Assembly: GCF_016863275.1 (NCBI RefSeq)
Contig: NZ_BOOO01000015.1
Coordinates: 186,001-250,000, forward strand
Length of the DNA stretch: 64,000 bases
DNA from: Planotetraspora mira
GTDB taxonomy: Bacteria > Actinomycetota > Actinomycetes > Streptosporangiales > Streptosporangiaceae
Reading direction: 5' to 3'
The translations under genes were made by a program, and so were the position numbers. This document shows positions 55,696 to 63,930 of this stretch, piece by piece. The notes beneath the pieces are model-generated. The model was not told the DNA's origin. It did not search any database and saw only the letters and a program-made list of their open reading frames with translations. Numbering within the stretch: position 1 is the stretch's first letter; every line of letters starts with the position of its first letter.

Positions 55696-57229
55696 GGCGC
55701 ACCTCCACGTCCCCGATGCCCGCCTTGACGTGCAACTCGATCGTCGGCGCGTCGGCGGTGCCCGTGACCTCGGGTTCGAGGACCCGGTCGAACTGCACGT
55801 CGGCGCCGTCCTCCACCTTGTGGTCGATCTTTACCTCGCCCAGCCGGGTGTATCCGTACACCTCGACCCTGGCGGTCGCGGGGACGATCACAGTGATCTG
55901 CCCGACCGCCACCGACGCGTTGAACCTGACCCGGGCGCCCGGAGTGAGGGGGACGTCGCTCAGGTCGAGCCTTCCCTCACCCATCCCGAGCGCGTAGTCC
56001 TCGGTCGTCTGGGTGACCGTCACCGGGTGCCAGACGAAGCTGCCGACCTTCTTCGGAATTCCGTTCACCGTCGACCCCGCGACCAGGACGAGTGACACGA
56101 ACATGCCGGCGACGACGAGCCCCGCGCCCCGGCCGAACCACGTCGCGACGAGCAGGCCCGCCCCGATCGTGACGAGAACCGCCCCGCCGACCATCGGCAG
56201 GCTGACCGAGCCGGTGCCCGACTGCTGAACCGCAGCCATGACTCCTCCAACAATGAGAGCCAGGCAGAGGGTGAGTCCGCCGATGAAAGATCTGGGACGC
56301 TTCGGCTTGACCGGTCGCGGTGGCGGCGGCACTGCCGTAGGTGGTTCCTCGGGCCGGTACGGCTCCCGCACCGAGTAGGGACCATGGGGTGCGAAGGGCT
56401 CACCGGTGGCGTAGCCGTACGTGCCGGCGCGTGCCTCCCTGGCGAGATCGGACAGACGCCGGTATCCGCCCGTCGGGCCCGTGGGGGGGACCGCGGTCGG
56501 CGGCTGCGGCGCGGGTCCGGCCGGGTTCGTGGTCTCGGCGGGGGCGCCGGCCTCCCCCTCGACGCCGGCGCCCGCCGTGTCCCGCTCGGGAGCGGTGTCC
56601 TGGCTGGACGCGGTGTCCTGCCCGGAGGCCGTGCCGCCCGGTGCTCCGGCGGGAGCGGCGGTGAACGGCGCGGAGGGAGATGAGGGAGTCCAGCCGGCGT
56701 ACTGCGCCCCCGAGGAGGGGGAGCCGAACGGGTTCTCGACGGGATTGCGGGTCATGCCACGCCGCCCGATCGCCCGGTCCGGCACGGACTTGGCCATCGT
56801 CAGCAGGTCGACGCCGCGGGAGTGGGCGGCGAGCAGCACGATCGCCAGCAGCGTGCCCACCACGATCGTGCCCCGGTTGATCCCGCCCGACGCCACGTTG
56901 ATGATCAGTCCGAACGCGAAGACGGCCGCCATCAGGGCCAGCACGGTCTCGGCGTCGAACAGGCGGTGCGTCCAGCGCTCCAGGTAGCCGGGCCCCCCGC
57001 CGGGCTCCCGCATGAGCAGGAACGCGGCCACGTACAACATGGCCCCGATGCCCGAGGCGAGCAGGAGGACGGCGAAACCCACCCGGAACAGGACCGGGTC
57101 CATCCCCGTGTACCTGCCGAGCCCCGCGCAGACGCCGGTGACCATGCGGCCGGAGCCGCTCCGGCACAGCGGGCGCTCCGGCTCGGGGCCCGTGGTGGGT
57201 TCGTCGGTGGTGGGTGGTGCCTCGGTCAT
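55685..57229 (-). CDS. PspC domain membrane protein
   Basis: A 514-residue protein. Residues 18-75 form a PspC domain (RPLCRSGSGRMVTGVCAGLGRYTGMDPVLFRVGFAVLLLASGIGAMLYVAAFLLM). Two more hydrophobic segments follow, then a 130-residue disordered Pro/Ala/Thr region (about 160-300), three hydrophobic segments (about 318-395), and a C-terminal beta-rich domain (VRFNASVAVGQITVIVPATARVEVYG) like the LiaF/toast-rack type. PspC proteins act in envelope-stress sensing. It is divergent from an 88-residue gene, and a PspC-kinase lies 0.9 kb away. Confidence 0.88.
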   Translation of the reverse strand: MTEAPPTTDEPTTGPEPERPLCRSGSGRMVTGVCAGLGRYTGMDPVLFRVGFAVLLLASGIGAMLYVAAFLLMREPGGGPGYLERWTHRLFDAETVLALMAAVFAFGLIINVASGGINRGTIVVGTLLAIVLLAAHSRGVDLLTMAKSVPDRAIGRRGMTRNPVENPFGSPSSGAQYAGWTPSSPSAPFTAAPAGAPGGTASGQDTASSQDTAPERDTAGAGVEGEAGAPAETTNPAGPAPQPPTAVPPTGPTGGYRRLSDLAREARAGTYGYATGEPFAPHGPYSVREPYRPEEPPTAVPPPPRPVKPKRPRSFIGGLTLCLALIVGGVMAAVQQSGTGSVSLPMVGGAVLVTIGAGLLVATWFGRGAGLVVAGMFVSLVLVAGSTVNGIPKKVGSFVWHPVTVTQTTEDYALGMGEGRLDLSDVPLTPGARVRFNASVAVGQITVIVPATARVEVYGYTRLGEVKIDHKVEDGADVQFDRVLEPEVTGTADAPTIELHVKAGIGDVEVRRAA

Positions 57230-57448
57230 ACGTCCATCCTGGCGTTCGGCGCTATCGGCGCACTATCGGGGGAACCCCTGACTCGTCCCGGAGCCGGGGA
57301 CTCCGGTGACGGATGGGCCCGAGGGTCCGGGGGCTTGGCGAGAGCCGTACAAGGAGGTATCAAAGAGATCAGATCGGCGATCCTGGGGTGATGTCCGTCG
57401 AGTGGCGCACAGAGGATCGCCAGACAGGAGGAGCGCGATCGTGATCCA

Positions 57449-57715
57449 GTGAGCCGCAAGTGGGTCGGGCCCATGTTGAGCGCGGCGGCCGGCCTCGGGT
57501 CGGCCATCCTGGCCTCCGGCCAGCCGACGCCCGTCCCGATCCTCGCGACCGCTGTCGGAGTGGCGGCCGTGTCGGTGATCCTCTTGGGGGTCGTCGCCTG
57601 TGCCGCGACGTTCTCCCAGACCCACGGCGACCGGGCGCTGAAGGTGCTCGCGCTGCTGATCGGGCGGGACGAGCCCGAGCCTCCGGACGGAGGTGAGGCC
57701 CGCTCCGGCTCCTGA
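57449..57715 (+). CDS. Small two-helix membrane protein
   Basis: An 88-residue protein from GTG 57449. It has two hydrophobic segments, residues about 8-24 and 29-52 (ILATAVGVAAVSVILLGVVACAATF), then a polar acidic tail. No family is recognised. It lies divergent to the PspC gene and may belong to the same envelope-stress neighbourhood. Confidence 0.6.
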   Translation: MSRKWVGPMLSAAAGLGSAILASGQPTPVPILATAVGVAAVSVILLGVVACAATFSQTHGDRALKVLALLIGRDEPEPPDGGEARSGS

Positions 57716-58115
57716 TCGTCGCCGGGCCGCCGGTCGGATTCACGGGGGTCCCGGTGGCCCCATGCGGCTTCATGGGCATCGCGCGAACTCACGAACCCTG
57801 CTCCGGCTCACGGGTGCGCGAGCGGCTCAGGGCTGCGCGAGTGGTTCACGGGCGCGCGAGCGGCTCACACCGCCGCCTGCGCCTCGTCAGGCGCGACCGG
57901 CTCATGAGCGAGCGGACCCGCGCACGCTTTCCCGGCGCTCGCCGCCACGCTTGCCGGTCGCCCCATATGGTCGGAGGTGAGGGAACTGAAGGAGGGACCC
58001 CGAAGCACAGGACGTCGTCTCGGGGACGGGCCAGGGGCATGCCTGATGCGCGCCGTGCCGCGGCGTGTGACGATGCTTGCCAAGATGTCCGCCGTCACCG
58101 GAATGCGTCGCCGAA
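57716..58115. other. 400-bp intergenic region before the PspC-kinase
   Basis: Holds a 19-bp tandem repeat (57804-57868) and otherwise GC-rich sequence with short Arg/Ala-rich spurious frames. No convincing gene or promoter. Confidence 0.5.
57804..57868. repeat. 19-bp tandem repeat, 3.4 copies
   Basis: Units at 57804-57822, 57823-57841 and 57842-57860 plus a partial fourth (57861-57868). Consensus CGGCTCACGGGTGCGCGAG, with two to four differences between copies. Confidence 0.85.
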
Positions 58116-59336
58116 ATGTCAGTCATGTCAGAAGTCGGGATCAGAGTGCGGGAAACCGAGGTGTCCAACGCTCCTGAGGCGTACCCGAGACTCGTCAGGC
58201 CCGTGAAGGGCCGCGTGGTCGCGGGCGTCGCCCAGGGCGCCGCCGCCCAGTTGCGACTCGACCCGGTCGTGCTGAGGCTGGCCTTCGTGCTGCTCACCGT
58301 CGTCGACGGGCTCGGGTTCGTGGCCTACGCCGCGTTGTGGATGTTCACCCCGAAGGAGCAGATCAAGGGCCGTGAGCCCGGACGAGACTGGGGCCAGCTC
58401 GCGGCGTACGGCGTGCTCTGGCTGGCGCTCGCCGCCTTCGGCTGGATGACGGGCGCCTCGAGTGGGGGATTCGGGACCTGGCCGATCGCCGTCGGCGGCA
58501 TCGGCGCGCTGATCCTGTGGCAACAGGCCGATCCCGGCCGGCGGCAGCGGTGGATGACCGGCGCGGTCAAGCAGGTCAGCACGACCTGGGTGCGGACGAT
58601 CATCGGTGCCCTGCTCGTGGCCGTGGGGGCCATCGGGTTCCTCGCCGCCAGCGGTGAGCTCGCCAAGGCGCGGACCGGCCTGGTCTTCACCGCCGTCGTC
58701 GTCGGCGGCATCCTCATGATCGCGGCGCCGTACCTGGCCTCCCTGGTCAAGGAACTCCAGCGGGAGCGCACCGAACGCATCAGGCAGGAGGAGCGCGCGG
58801 AGGTGGCCGCACACGTCCACGACTCCGTGTTGCACACACTGACTCTGATCCAGCGCAACGCGAGCGACGCGCGCGAGGTGACCCGCCTCGCCCGTTCGCA
58901 GGAACGCGAGCTGCGCAACTGGCTCTACCAGCCCAAACAGGACGCCGACGCCACCCTCGCAGCCGCCGTGCGGAGGGTCGCCGCCGAGGAGGAGGACGCC
59001 CACGGCGTGCCGATCGAGGTGGTCTGCGTGGGCGACTGCGAGCTGACCGACGGTCTGGTGGCCTTGCTCCACGCCGCCAGGCAGGCGATGGTGAACGCGG
59101 CGAAATACTCCGAGTCGCCGGTGATATCCGTCTACGCGGAGGTCGAGGCCGACGAGGTGACGGTGTTCGTCCGCGACCGCGGGAAGGGATTCGTGCTCGA
59201 CGACGTCCCGGAGGACCGGATGGGCATCCGCCAGTCGATCATCGGCAGGATGGAACGCCATGGAGGCGGCGCCCGGGTCAGGACCGAGCCCGGAGACGGT
59301 ACGGAGGTCATGCTGACCATGAAGAGGAACACTTGA
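58116..59336 (+). CDS. PspC-domain sensor histidine kinase
   Basis: A 406-residue kinase. Residues about 25-90 are a PspC domain (RPVKGRVVAGVAQGAAAQLRLDPVVLRLAFVLLTVVDGLGFVAYAALWMF), followed by about four membrane segments to residue 215. The HisKA_3-like dimerisation region has the phospho-accepting histidine in AHVHDSVLHTLTLIQRN, and the ATPase domain ends VFVRDRGKGF...MGIRQSIIGRMERHGGGARVRTEPGDGTEV. The N box is HAARQAMVNAAKYS. The start is uncertain (58116, 58125 or GTG 58161). The stop overlaps the response regulator ATG, so they are a cognate pair, probably sensing envelope stress. Confidence 0.9.
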   Translation: MSVMSEVGIRVRETEVSNAPEAYPRLVRPVKGRVVAGVAQGAAAQLRLDPVVLRLAFVLLTVVDGLGFVAYAALWMFTPKEQIKGREPGRDWGQLAAYGVLWLALAAFGWMTGASSGGFGTWPIAVGGIGALILWQQADPGRRQRWMTGAVKQVSTTWVRTIIGALLVAVGAIGFLAASGELAKARTGLVFTAVVVGGILMIAAPYLASLVKELQRERTERIRQEERAEVAAHVHDSVLHTLTLIQRNASDAREVTRLARSQERELRNWLYQPKQDADATLAAAVRRVAAEEEDAHGVPIEVVCVGDCELTDGLVALLHAARQAMVNAAKYSESPVISVYAEVEADEVTVFVRDRGKGFVLDDVPEDRMGIRQSIIGRMERHGGGARVRTEPGDGTEVMLTMKRNT

Positions 59337-59974
59337 TGAAGACCGTGCGTGTCCTGATCGTCGACGACCACCGGCTGTTCCGGTCGGGTGTCCGCGCCGA
59401 GCTCGGGCCGTCGATCCAGGTGATCGGCGAGGCCGACGACGTGGATTCGGCCGTCGCCGCCATCGCCGACCTGCAGCCCGACGTCGTCCTGCTGGACGTG
59501 CACATGCCGGGCGGCGGCGGCCAGGAGGTGCTCAAGCGGGTGCTCGGCCCGGGCTCGCAGGTCCGGTTCCTCGCCCTGTCGGTGTCCGACGCGGCCGAGG
59601 ACGTGATCGGCGTGATCCGCGGCGGCGCCCGGGGCTACGTCACCAAGACCATCAGCGGCGCGGAGCTCACCGACGCGATCAACCGGGTGTCCGACGGCGA
59701 CGCGGTGTTCTCGCCCCGGCTCGCGGGGTTCGTCCTGGACGCGTTCGCCTCCACCGAGGCCCCGCCGATCGACCCGGAGCTGGACTCGCTCACCCAGCGC
59801 GAGCGCGAGGTGCTGCGGCTCATCGCCAGAGGCTACGCGTACAAGGAGATCGCCAAGGAGCTGTTCATCTCGGTCAAGACGGTGGAGACGCACGTGTCGA
59901 GCGTGCTCAGGAAGCTCCAGCTGTCCAACCGGCACGAGCTCTCCCGCTGGGCGACCGCCCGCCGCCTCGTGTAG
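59336..59974 (+). CDS. LuxR/NarL-type response regulator
   Basis: A 212-residue regulator. The receiver domain has the acidic pair in VLIVDDHRLFRSG, the phospho-accepting Asp in VVLLDVHMPGGGG, and the conserved lysine in ARGYVTKTISG. The C-terminal LuxR helix-turn-helix is LTQREREVLRLIARGYAYKEIAKELFISVKTVETHVSSVLRKLQ. It follows the PspC kinase with a stop/start overlap. Three direct repeats at 22-bp period begin just after its stop and could be its target. Confidence 0.95.
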   Translation: MKTVRVLIVDDHRLFRSGVRAELGPSIQVIGEADDVDSAVAAIADLQPDVVLLDVHMPGGGGQEVLKRVLGPGSQVRFLALSVSDAAEDVIGVIRGGARGYVTKTISGAELTDAINRVSDGDAVFSPRLAGFVLDAFASTEAPPIDPELDSLTQREREVLRLIARGYAYKEIAKELFISVKTVETHVSSVLRKLQLSNRHELSRWATARRLV

Positions 59975-59980
59975 TTCCGG

Positions 59981-60038
59981 GGGAACGGTCGGATGGTTCG
60001 GAGGGAACGGTCGGATCTGAACCTCGAAACGGTCGCAC
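59981..60038 (+). repeat. Three direct repeats at 22-bp period upstream of the GCS2-family gene
   Basis: GGGAACGGTCGGAT at 59981-59994 and 60003-60016 is identical; a third, diverged copy CGAAACGGTCGCAC begins at 60025. The 22-bp period is two helical turns. They sit 67-124 bp before the ATG at 60105, the position of activator sites. Confidence 0.75.
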
Positions 60039-60104
60039 TCGCGTCAAATGCGGGGAAGGTACCTCCTATGTGATCGGGGGTCCAGGCGCCGCTCGGAGGT
60101 TCAG

Positions 60105-61565
60105 ATGGGCCGTGACGTTCCCGCCATCGCGTTCACCAGGGAAGACCGCCGCCGCTACCGCGACAAGGTCAGGCGGTCGCTCGACGTCCTCGCGCAGATG
60201 TTGCGCGAGTCGCGCTTCGAGCTCGACCGCCCGCTGGCCGGGCTCGAGATCGAGCTCAACCTGGTCGACGCGCGCGGTGAGCCGGCCATGAAGAACGCGG
60301 AGGTCCTGGAGGTCATCGCGGAGCCCGACTGGGCGACCGAGCTGGGCCAGTTCAACGTCGAGATCAACATCGAGCCTCAGGAGCTCGGCGGCGACGGATT
60401 CCTCAGGCTCGAGGAGTCCGTACGGCGCCGCCTCAACCATGCCGAGGAGCGGGCACGACAGGTGGGCGGGCACCTCATGCTCGTGGGGATCCTGCCCACG
60501 CTGAAGGAGACGGACGTCAGCGAGGCGACCCTGTCCGCCAACCCGCGGTACAAGCTGCTCAACGAGCAGATCTTCGCCGCGCGCGGAGAGGACCTGCATT
60601 TCGAGATCGAGGGGACCGAGCGCCTCGACACCTACGCCGACAGCATCACGCCTGAGGCCGCGTGCACGAGCGTCCAGCTGCATCTGCAGGTGAGCCCTTC
60701 GGCGTTCGCCGACCACTGGAACGCGGCGCAGGCCATCGCGGGAGCCCAGATCGCGGTCGCGGCCAACTCGCCGTACCTCTTCGGACGGGAGCTCTGGCGG
60801 GAGACCCGCATCAGCCTGTTCGAGCAGGCGACCGACACCCGGCCGGACGAGCTGAAGGCGCAGGGCGTGCGGCCGAGGGTCTGGTTCGGCGAGCGGTGGA
60901 TCACCTCGGTCTTCGACCTCTTCGAGGAGAACGTCCTCTACTTCCCGGCTCTGCTCCCGATCTGCGAGGAGGAGGACCCGCGGGAGGTGCTCGACCAGGG
61001 AGGCACGCCCGAGCTGCACGAGCTCACCCTGCACAACGGCACCGTCTACCGGTGGAACCGGCCCGTGTACGCCGTCGTCGACGGCGTCCCGCATCTGCGG
61101 GTGGAGAACCGGGTGCTCCCCGCGGGGCCCTCCGTGGTCGACATCGTCGCCAACGCCGCCTTCTACTACGGGCTCATGCGCGTGTTGCCGATGGAGGAGC
61201 GGCCGGTGTGGACGCGCATGTCCTTCGCCGCCGCGGAGGAGAACCTGCGCAACGCGGCACGCCACGGCCTCGACGCACGCCTGTACTGGCCGGGGCTCGG
61301 GGAGGTGCCCGCCGCCGAGCTCGTTCTGCGCCGGCTGCTGCCGTTGGCCCACCAGGGTCTCGACCTGTGGGGGGTCGATCCCGTCCAGCGCGAGCGACTG
61401 CTCGGGATCATCGAACGGCGATGCCTCACGGGCCGCACGGGGGCGGCCTGGCAGGTGGACGCCGTCCGCGACCTCGGCGGCGGGTACGAGGCCCTGCGCC
61501 GGATGACCCTGAGGTACCTGGACCGCATGCACGAGAACAAGCCGGTCCACCTCTGGGATCTTTGA
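60105..61565 (+). CDS. GCS2-family glutamate-cysteine ligase-like protein
   Basis: A 486-residue carboxylate-amine ligase of the GCS2 family (glutamate-cysteine ligase / YbdK type). The fold's metal- and ATP-binding segments are visible as LAGLEIELNLVD (first glutamates), QFNVEINIEPQEL, ACTSVQLHLQVSP and ENRVLPAGPSVVDIVANAAFYYG. It is longer than EgtA or YbdK. Actinomycetes generally use mycothiol rather than glutathione, so the true product is unclear. ATG 60105 has CGGAGG upstream. The metallopeptidase follows 5 bp after the stop. Confidence 0.82.
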   Translation: MGRDVPAIAFTREDRRRYRDKVRRSLDVLAQMLRESRFELDRPLAGLEIELNLVDARGEPAMKNAEVLEVIAEPDWATELGQFNVEINIEPQELGGDGFLRLEESVRRRLNHAEERARQVGGHLMLVGILPTLKETDVSEATLSANPRYKLLNEQIFAARGEDLHFEIEGTERLDTYADSITPEAACTSVQLHLQVSPSAFADHWNAAQAIAGAQIAVAANSPYLFGRELWRETRISLFEQATDTRPDELKAQGVRPRVWFGERWITSVFDLFEENVLYFPALLPICEEEDPREVLDQGGTPELHELTLHNGTVYRWNRPVYAVVDGVPHLRVENRVLPAGPSVVDIVANAAFYYGLMRVLPMEERPVWTRMSFAAAEENLRNAARHGLDARLYWPGLGEVPAAELVLRRLLPLAHQGLDLWGVDPVQRERLLGIIERRCLTGRTGAAWQVDAVRDLGGGYEALRRMTLRYLDRMHENKPVHLWDL

Positions 61566-61570
61566 CCGGG

Positions 61571-62263
61571 ATGGGTCACTATGACGGAGTGATCCTGCGA
61601 CGTCTCCTCGTACTCGTCCTCGCGGGGACACTGGCCGCGGCCTGTGGCGGTGACGCGAGGGATCCCACCGGTGCCTCCCCGCGCGGCTCGGCCGCCGGAT
61701 GCGACGCGAGGGGCGAGGACTTCGCCGGAGACGTCGAGCTGGCCAGGTGTCTCACCGAGCGGTTCTGGGCGCGGCGTTTCCAGGCGAGCGGGAGCACGTA
61801 CGCGCCCATCAGCGATTTCGTCGCCTACAACGGCGAGGACGGCCCCGACTGCGGCCGGGAGCCTTCGGTGCCGAACAACGCGTTCTACTGCCCGAGCGGG
61901 CATTTCATCGCCTACGACGCCGCGTGGCTGGAGGGGATGTACGACCGGATGGGAGACGGGGCCGTCTACCTCGTCATCCCGCACGAGTTCGGGCACGCCG
62001 TGCAGGCGCAGCTCGTCAACGACTTCCGCTTCAGCGTGCAGCGTGAGTTACAGGCGGACTGCTACGCCGGGGCCACCCTCAGCGGGCTGATCCAGGAACA
62101 GGCCCTCCAGGCCGACGAGGGGGACGGCGCGGAGCTTCTGGCCAACCTCGAGGCGGCCGGCGATCCCACCGACGCGTGGTGGGCGCCGGACGCCCACGGC
62201 ACGGCGGCACAGCGCCAGGCGTCCTTCGCCAAGGGATTCGGCCAGGGCGTCGGGGCCTGCTGA
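61571..62263 (+). CDS. Neutral zinc metallopeptidase, probable lipoprotein
   Basis: A 230-residue exported protease. The signal peptide ends LAGTLAAACGGD with a lipobox cysteine near residue 25. The catalytic motif is VIPHEFGHAVQAQ (HExxH) with a downstream ELQADCYAGATLSG that supplies the third metal ligand, as in the YpfJ-type family. PNNAFYCPSGHFIAYD is also typical. ATG 61571 is used; GTG 61589 in frame is an alternative. Five conserved cysteines suggest disulfides outside the cell. Confidence 0.88.
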   Translation: MGHYDGVILRRLLVLVLAGTLAAACGGDARDPTGASPRGSAAGCDARGEDFAGDVELARCLTERFWARRFQASGSTYAPISDFVAYNGEDGPDCGREPSVPNNAFYCPSGHFIAYDAAWLEGMYDRMGDGAVYLVIPHEFGHAVQAQLVNDFRFSVQRELQADCYAGATLSGLIQEQALQADEGDGAELLANLEAAGDPTDAWWAPDAHGTAAQRQASFAKGFGQGVGAC

Positions 62264-62327
62264 CGCTCGTGGCGTGGCCGCCGGTGGCAGCATGGCGGCA
62301 AGGGCGCTCGCCGGTGAGAGGACATCT

Positions 62328-63074
62328 GTGAAGGGCATCGACCCGCTCGTGACCTCACTCGGCGTGCTCGCCGGGGCGAACGTGCTGAACAACCGCGTCG
62401 CCGAGCGCTGGGCGCCGGTGACGTCGGCCGTCGCCACAGCGGCCCTCCTCGGCGTCGCGCGGCGTGAGGGGCTGACGTGGCCTGCGCTGGGCTTCGAACG
62501 TGCGGAGCGCGGAGCGCGGATCGGCGGTCTCCTCGCGGCGGGGGTGGCCGCGGTCTACGCGGCAGGGATCGCGCTGCCTCGGACCCGGCCGCTGTTCCAC
62601 GACGAGCGTGCGCTCGCCCTGTCCCGGGGCCGTCTGCTGGAGGAGATCCTCGTCCAGGTGCCCGTCGGGACCGTGCTGCTGGAGGAGGTCGCCTTCCGCG
62701 GCGTCCTGCCCGCCCTCCTGGCGCGCAGATGCTCCTCGCGTACGGCTCTCGCCGGATCGGCCGCCCTGTTCGGGCTGTGGCACGTGCTGCCGTCCATGGA
62801 CATGGCCCGTGCCAACCCCGCGCTGGGAGGCATGGCCTCGGATCCCACAGTTCTCACGGCGGGGCCTGCGGGATCCGCAGGTCTCACGGCGGGACGTCGC
62901 CCGGCCACGGCGCGCGTGGTGGCGGGGACGGTCGTGTCCACCGCCGCGGCCGGCGTGCTCTTCCACGAGTTGCGGCGCCGGGGCGGCCTGCTCGCGCCGT
63001 CGCTGTTCCACCTCGCCACGAACTCCTTCGGCTACGTGGCGGCGCGCGTCGCCGCCCGGGTGGCGTCGCGCTGA
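62328..63074 (+). CDS. CPBP family intramembrane metalloprotease
   Basis: A 248-residue membrane protein of the CPBP (CAAX/Abi) family: motif 1 EEVAFRGVLPALLARR, motif 2 FGLWHVLPS and motif 3 SLFHLATNSFGYV carry the putative metal ligands. About five hydrophobic segments. An insertion of 35 small residues (MASDPTVLTAGPAGSAGLTAGRRP) lies between motifs 2 and 3. GTG 62328 has GAGAGGA upstream; ATG 62274 and 62292 are possible. Substrate unknown. Confidence 0.87.
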   Translation: MKGIDPLVTSLGVLAGANVLNNRVAERWAPVTSAVATAALLGVARREGLTWPALGFERAERGARIGGLLAAGVAAVYAAGIALPRTRPLFHDERALALSRGRLLEEILVQVPVGTVLLEEVAFRGVLPALLARRCSSRTALAGSAALFGLWHVLPSMDMARANPALGGMASDPTVLTAGPAGSAGLTAGRRPATARVVAGTVVSTAAAGVLFHELRRRGGLLAPSLFHLATNSFGYVAARVAARVASR

Positions 63075-63089
63075 GGCTTGCGGCGTGTC

Positions 63090-63827
63090 TCACCTGGAGA
63101 AGCGGCCACGGGCCGCCAGTTCGATCGTCACCATGACGGCCACGGACTCCGCGGCGAGCAGGGCGACGAGCACGGCGACCTGGACGACTCCCGCGTGGAC
63201 GGGATCGGAGCCGGCGATCATCATGCCGACGAACGCGCCGGGAAGCGTGACCAGGCCCACGGTCCTCGTCTGGTCCAGCGCGGGGATGAGCGCCTGGGCG
63301 GCGGAGGTTCTGCAGATCTCCATCGCCGCGTCCCGCTGGGAGAAGCCCAGTGACAGCGCCGCCTCCACTTCGCCGCGCCGCTGTTCGAGGGCGTCCAGCG
63401 CCCGGCGCCCGGCCAGGGAGGTGGCGGTCAGGCACCCGCCCAGGAGGATGCCGGTGACCGGGATGAGGACCATTCCCGTCACCGGCATCACGCGGGCTCC
63501 CAGCATCAGGACCAGGACGGGGACCACTCCCGCGGCGATGGGCAGAGCGGCCCACCAGGCGGTGCGGCCACGGGCGATCCGCCGTCCCGCGGTGAAGGCC
63601 GCCACGCCGTACATCAGCAGCAGGAACCCCGTCGCGGCGGGCAGGTGGCTGATCGCCCAGACGATGATCAAGGAGACCGCGGAGAGCTGCACGGCGGCCC
63701 GCAGGGAGGCGGTCAGGATCGCCGTCGAGTGCCCCAGCCGCCCGACCGCGGCGACGCCCGCGCCCGCGAGGGCGAGCAGGACCACCACCACGCCGAGTTG
63801 CGGGGTGACGGGAAGCAGCGTGTTCAC
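63090..63827 (-). CDS. FetB-like ABC transporter permease (UPF0014 family)
   Basis: A 245-residue permease with about seven membrane segments. LRAAVQLSAVSLIIVWAI, MPVTGMVLIPVTGILLGGCLTATSLA and LPGAFVGMMIAGSDPVHAGVVQVAVLVALLAAESVAVMV match the UPF0014/FetB family, linked to iron export in enterobacteria. GTG 63827 fits the family start and has AGGATCGG upstream. The partner ATPase (FetA) is not in the window. It is convergent with the CPBP gene, 15 bp apart. Confidence 0.88.
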   Translation of the reverse strand: MNTLLPVTPQLGVVVVLLALAGAGVAAVGRLGHSTAILTASLRAAVQLSAVSLIIVWAISHLPAATGFLLLMYGVAAFTAGRRIARGRTAWWAALPIAAGVVPVLVLMLGARVMPVTGMVLIPVTGILLGGCLTATSLAGRRALDALEQRRGEVEAALSLGFSQRDAAMEICRTSAAQALIPALDQTRTVGLVTLPGAFVGMMIAGSDPVHAGVVQVAVLVALLAAESVAVMVTIELAARGRFSR

Positions 63828-63930
63828 GTGACCGATCCTGCCCCGCCGTGCCCACCCGACCCGCACCGGTGCGGCCACGGCGGTGGAAGGCGGGCAGCCG
63901 GGCGGCGGAATCAGATGGGCGGCCGGCGGT

